Origin: Sphingomonas sp. SUN039
GTDB taxonomy: Bacteria > Pseudomonadota > Alphaproteobacteria > Sphingomonadales > Sphingomonadaceae
Assembly (NCBI RefSeq): GCF_024758725.1
Contig: NZ_CP096972.1
Coordinates: forward strand, 912,001-976,000
Reading direction: 5' to 3'
DNA length: 64,000 bases
Positions 61,920 through 64,000 of the stretch are shown piece after piece. Made by a program: the position numbers and the translations under genes. The notes beneath the pieces were generated by a model. It saw nothing but the letters and a program-made list of their open reading frames with translations. It was not told where the DNA came from and made no database searches. The first letter of the stretch is position 1. Each line of letters begins with the position of its first letter.

Positions 61920-62333
61920 TTAAGCCGCTTCGGCGTCGTCACGGCGCGGACGACGGTCGTCGTCGCGGCGCGGGCGATCGCCATCTTCGCGGCGGGGGCG
62001 GTCGTCACGGTCGCGCTTGCGCATCATCGCCGACGGACCGGCTTCGTGCGCGTCGACGCGCAGCGTCATGTAGCGGACGACGTCTTCGTTGATCTGGGTC
62101 TGGCGTTCGAGTTCGACCACAACATTGCCGGGCGCTTCGAACTCGAGCATGACGTAATGCGCCTTGCGGTTCTTGGCGATCCGGTAAGCAAGGGTGCGAA
62201 GGCCCCAGCTCTCGGTCTTGACGATCTTGCCGCCATGGTCGGTGATGATTTTGGTTGCGGTTTCCGCGAGCGCATCGACCTGGCTCTGGGCCACGTCCTG
62301 ACGCACGAGAAACACATGCTCGTAAAGAGCCAT
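61920..62333 (-). CDS. rpsF: 30S ribosomal protein S6
   Basis: A 137-residue protein. The start [20 protein letters not shown] and [20 protein letters not shown] are S6 signatures. After the fold comes a 35-residue charged tail of repeated R-R-x-D-x-x-R-P ([20 protein letters not shown]), longer than in enterobacterial S6, where a glutamate tail is added by RimK. It leads the operon. The promoter must lie in the following intergenic stretch. Confidence 0.97.
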   Translation of the reverse strand: MALYEHVFLVRQDVAQSQVDALAETATKIITDHGGKIVKTESWGLRTLAYRIAKNRKAHYVMLEFEAPGNVVVELERQTQINEDVVRYMTLRVDAHEAGPSAMMRKRDRDDRPRREDGDRPRRDDDRRPRRDDAEAA

Positions 62334-62644
62334 GCGGTCTGTACCTTTCCTGCCGATCGCTGACGCCGCACCATGCGGAACGCCCCTCCGGCTTTCTTGA
62401 GAGCGCGCCTATGGCGGGGTCCGGGCGAAAAGGCAAGTGTGGCGCACGCCGCAGGCTATCATTGGTTCACACGATGCTCACGAAGGCTCGAAGAAGGAAA
62501 GGAAGAAAAGGAAGGGGCGAATTTTTCTTTTCTTCTTCCTTTGTGCCTTTGTGAGCTTCGTCTGAACCCATACCCTGCCGCAACGCGGGTTATGGTTGCG
62601 CCTGCGGCGCGGTATCGCCTACCGGAAATACAAAGGGAGAGATC
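62334..62644. other. Divergent intergenic region between rpsF and fabD
   Basis: A 311-base stretch without a gene, holding the promoters of both genes. The first 120 bases are the likely rpsF leader and promoter. The middle part (62464-62568) is an AG/CT-rich inverted repeat described separately. The last 75 bases, ending AAAGGGAGAGATC before the fabD start, hold its ribosome site. I see no certain -35/-10 boxes. Confidence 0.6.
62464..62568. repeat. AG/CT-rich imperfect long inverted repeat
   Basis: The left arm starts GGTTCACACGATGCTCACGA and continues in purine-rich AAGGAAAGGAAGAAAAGGAA; the right arm is its imperfect reverse complement, ending TGTGAGCTTCGTCTGAACC. Both end in the terminal GGTTC/GAACC. 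It is a 105-base hairpin of lower GC than its surroundings, resembling the GTTCAC-type intergenic repeats common in sphingomonads, and could be a miniature mobile element. No target duplication is evident. Confidence 0.7.
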
Positions 62645-63580
62645 ATGCGCGCTTTCGTTTTTCCGGGGCAGGGCAGCCAAGCCGTTGGCATGGGGCGCGA
62701 GTTGGCGGCAGCAAGTGCCGCCGCGCGCGCCGTGTTCCAAGAGGTCGACGATACGCTGGGGCAGGCGCTGTTCAGGCTGATGACCGACGGGCCGGAGGAC
62801 GCGCTGACGCTGACCGCAAACGCGCAACCCGCGATCATGGCGAATGCGATCGCGACGTTGCGCGTGCTGACCCACGAAGGCGGCGTGCGGCTGGCGGACA
62901 AGGCGGCTTTCGTCGCGGGGCATTCGCTGGGCGAGTATTCCGCCCTGTGCGCGGCGGAAAGCTTCGACTTGCCGACGACGACGCTACTGCTCCGTATGCG
63001 TGGCGACGCAATGCAGGCGGCTGTTCCGGTCGGAACGGGCGCGATGGCGGTGCTGCTCGGGCTCGATTTCGAAGCAGCGGCAGCGGTCGCGGCGGATGCG
63101 GCGCAGGGCGAGATCTGCCAAGCCGCGAACGACAATGGCGGTGGACAAGTCGTTATCTCCGGCCATGCCGCTGCCGTCGAACGTGCGATGGAACTGGCCA
63201 AGGAGCGCGGGGCAAAGCGCGCCCTGCCGCTTGCCGTGTCGGCCCCCTTTCATTGCGCGCTGATGGCCCCGGCGGCGGAAGTCATGTCGATGGCGCTCGG
63301 CGAAGCGAAGGTTCAGGCACCGCTTGTGCCGCTTTACGCCAATGTGACCGCCGCGCCGGTCGCCGACCCCGATACGATCCGCGAGCTGCTCGTCCGGCAG
63401 GTCACCGGCACCGTCCGCTGGCGCGAGAGTGTCGAGGCGATGGTCGCGGCAGGCGTGACCGAGTTTGTCGAATTCGGTGGCAAGGTACTCGGCCCGATGA
63501 TCAAGCGCATATCGCCCGATGCCACGACGCGAAGCGTCGTGACAATGGCGGATATCGAAGCTGTGGCGAAGGATTTGTGA
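62645..63580 (+). CDS. fabD: Malonyl-CoA-acyl carrier protein transacylase
   Basis: A 311-residue enzyme loading malonyl onto ACP for fatty acid synthesis. The FPGQGSQ motif is in MRAFVFPGQGSQAVGMGREL, the active-site serine in AGHSLGEYSALC, and the catalytic His in VSAPFHCALM. ATG 62645 has GGGAGA upstream. The stop overlaps the fabG start (TGATG), which is the standard order. Confidence 0.97.
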   Translation: MRAFVFPGQGSQAVGMGRELAAASAAARAVFQEVDDTLGQALFRLMTDGPEDALTLTANAQPAIMANAIATLRVLTHEGGVRLADKAAFVAGHSLGEYSALCAAESFDLPTTTLLLRMRGDAMQAAVPVGTGAMAVLLGLDFEAAAAVAADAAQGEICQAANDNGGGQVVISGHAAAVERAMELAKERGAKRALPLAVSAPFHCALMAPAAEVMSMALGEAKVQAPLVPLYANVTAAPVADPDTIRELLVRQVTGTVRWRESVEAMVAAGVTEFVEFGGKVLGPMIKRISPDATTRSVVTMADIEAVAKDL

Positions 63581-64000
63581 TGTTCGACCTTAATGGAATG
63601 ACCGCGCTCGTGACCGGTGCTTCGGGCGGAATCGGCTCTGCCGTCGCAAAGGCGCTGGCGGCACAAGGGGCGACGGTCGCATTGTCGGGCACGCGTGAGG
63701 ACGCGTTGAAGGCTGTCGCGGCGGATATTCCCGGCGCCGTTATCTTGCCATGCAACCTGTCCGATGCCGAAGCCGTCGACGGCCTTGTCCCCCGCGCCGT
63801 CGAAGCACTCGGCGGCAAGCTCGACATCCTCGTCAATAACGCCGGTGTCACACGCGACAACCTCGTCATGCGGATGAAGGACGAGGAATGGGACGCGGTG
63901 ATCCGTGTCAATCTCGAAGCCGCCTTCCGCCTCATCCGCGCGGCTGCAAAACCGATGATGAAGGCGCGTTTCGGCCGCATCGTCTCGGTGACCAGTGTCG
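63580..64000 (+). CDS. fabG: 3-oxoacyl-[acyl-carrier-protein] reductase, N-terminal part (3' truncated)
   Basis: The window ends inside this gene; about 140 residues are visible. MFDLNGMTALVTGASGGIGS has the NADPH-binding TG-x-x-x-GIG, and LVNNAGVTRDNLVMRMKDEE with the NNAG motif follows. It reduces 3-oxoacyl-ACP in fatty acid elongation. The ATG shares a base with the fabD TGA. The catalytic Tyr-Lys lie to the right of the window. Confidence 0.96.
   Translation, partial: MFDLNGMTALVTGASGGIGSAVAKALAAQGATVALSGTREDALKAVAADIPGAVILPCNLSDAEAVDGLVPRAVEALGGKLDILVNNAGVTRDNLVMRMKDEEWDAVIRVNLEAAFRLIRAAAKPMMKARFGRIVSVTSV

Overview
The window is about 64 kb of high-GC, densely coding chromosome from an alphaproteobacterium, most likely a member of the Sphingomonadales. 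This rests on the PopZ-type (DUF2497) protein at the left end, an RcdA-like DUF1465 protein, paired DUF465 proteins, a DksA whose zinc finger has lost most of its cysteines, an aerobic-type 2-oxoglutarate:ferredoxin oxidoreductase, a large TonB-dependent receptor beside a Rieske oxygenase, and Flp pilins. Genes sit in short runs, many coupled by ATGA, GTGA or TTGA overlaps. GTG and TTG starts are common, and several convergent pairs share their stop codons. No rRNA, CRISPR array, prophage or insertion sequence was found.

Left part (1-20.4 kb): end of a PopZ-like gene; a small ORF overlapping a zeta-toxin-like kinase; valS; a long cruciform repeat; a diacylglycerol-kinase-like gene divergent from a MATE exporter-hemB-acetyltransferase run; a membrane protein fused to a spermidine-synthase-like domain, followed by a gamma-carbonic-anhydrase-like gene; tRNA-Arg(ACG); an arginine-succinyltransferase cluster (M20 hydrolase, astA, astB); malate synthase G; a membrane-anchored LuxR-type regulator with a DUF4199 protein; and an esterase-rppH-membrane protein operon.

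Middle (20.5-42.8 kb): histone-deacetylase-like hydrolase; korA-korB; photolyase and a beta-lactamase-fold lipoprotein; PilZ protein; purF with a coupled dehydrogenase; hisI; an unknown protein divergent from a LiuR-like MerR regulator that sits behind a clear operator and precedes a long acyl-CoA dehydrogenase; serS-surE-LysM/M23 peptidase; a Ser/Thr/Gly-rich protein with a PEP-CTERM-like C-terminus; dksA, PilZ, DUF465 and rcdA genes; then cvpA, an Fe-S scaffold-like gene, a Kef-type antiporter, and DUF423.

Right part (42.6-64 kb): aroK-aroB with a very small DUF2256 gene; a 46-aa and a 599-aa protein of unknown role leading into xerD and an M48 protease; three Flp pilin genes with hairpins between them; mutT; methyltransferase; comF, glutaredoxin, a nitrilase-type amidase and DUF1178; tRNA-Arg(CCT); Rieske oxygenase divergent from DUF3237; TonB-dependent receptor; folE; two membrane di-iron lipid enzymes facing each other; the rpsF-rpsR-rplI operon; and fabD-fabG running off the end.

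Most genes are housekeeping. The parts that deserve attention are the PEP-CTERM-like secreted protein, the ast cluster with an M20 hydrolase, the membrane LuxR/DUF4199 pair, the zeta-like kinase, the LiuR-type operator, the low-GC patches inside valS and glcB, and four intergenic palindromic repeats. I did not find a clear, wholly new multi-gene defence or biosynthetic system.
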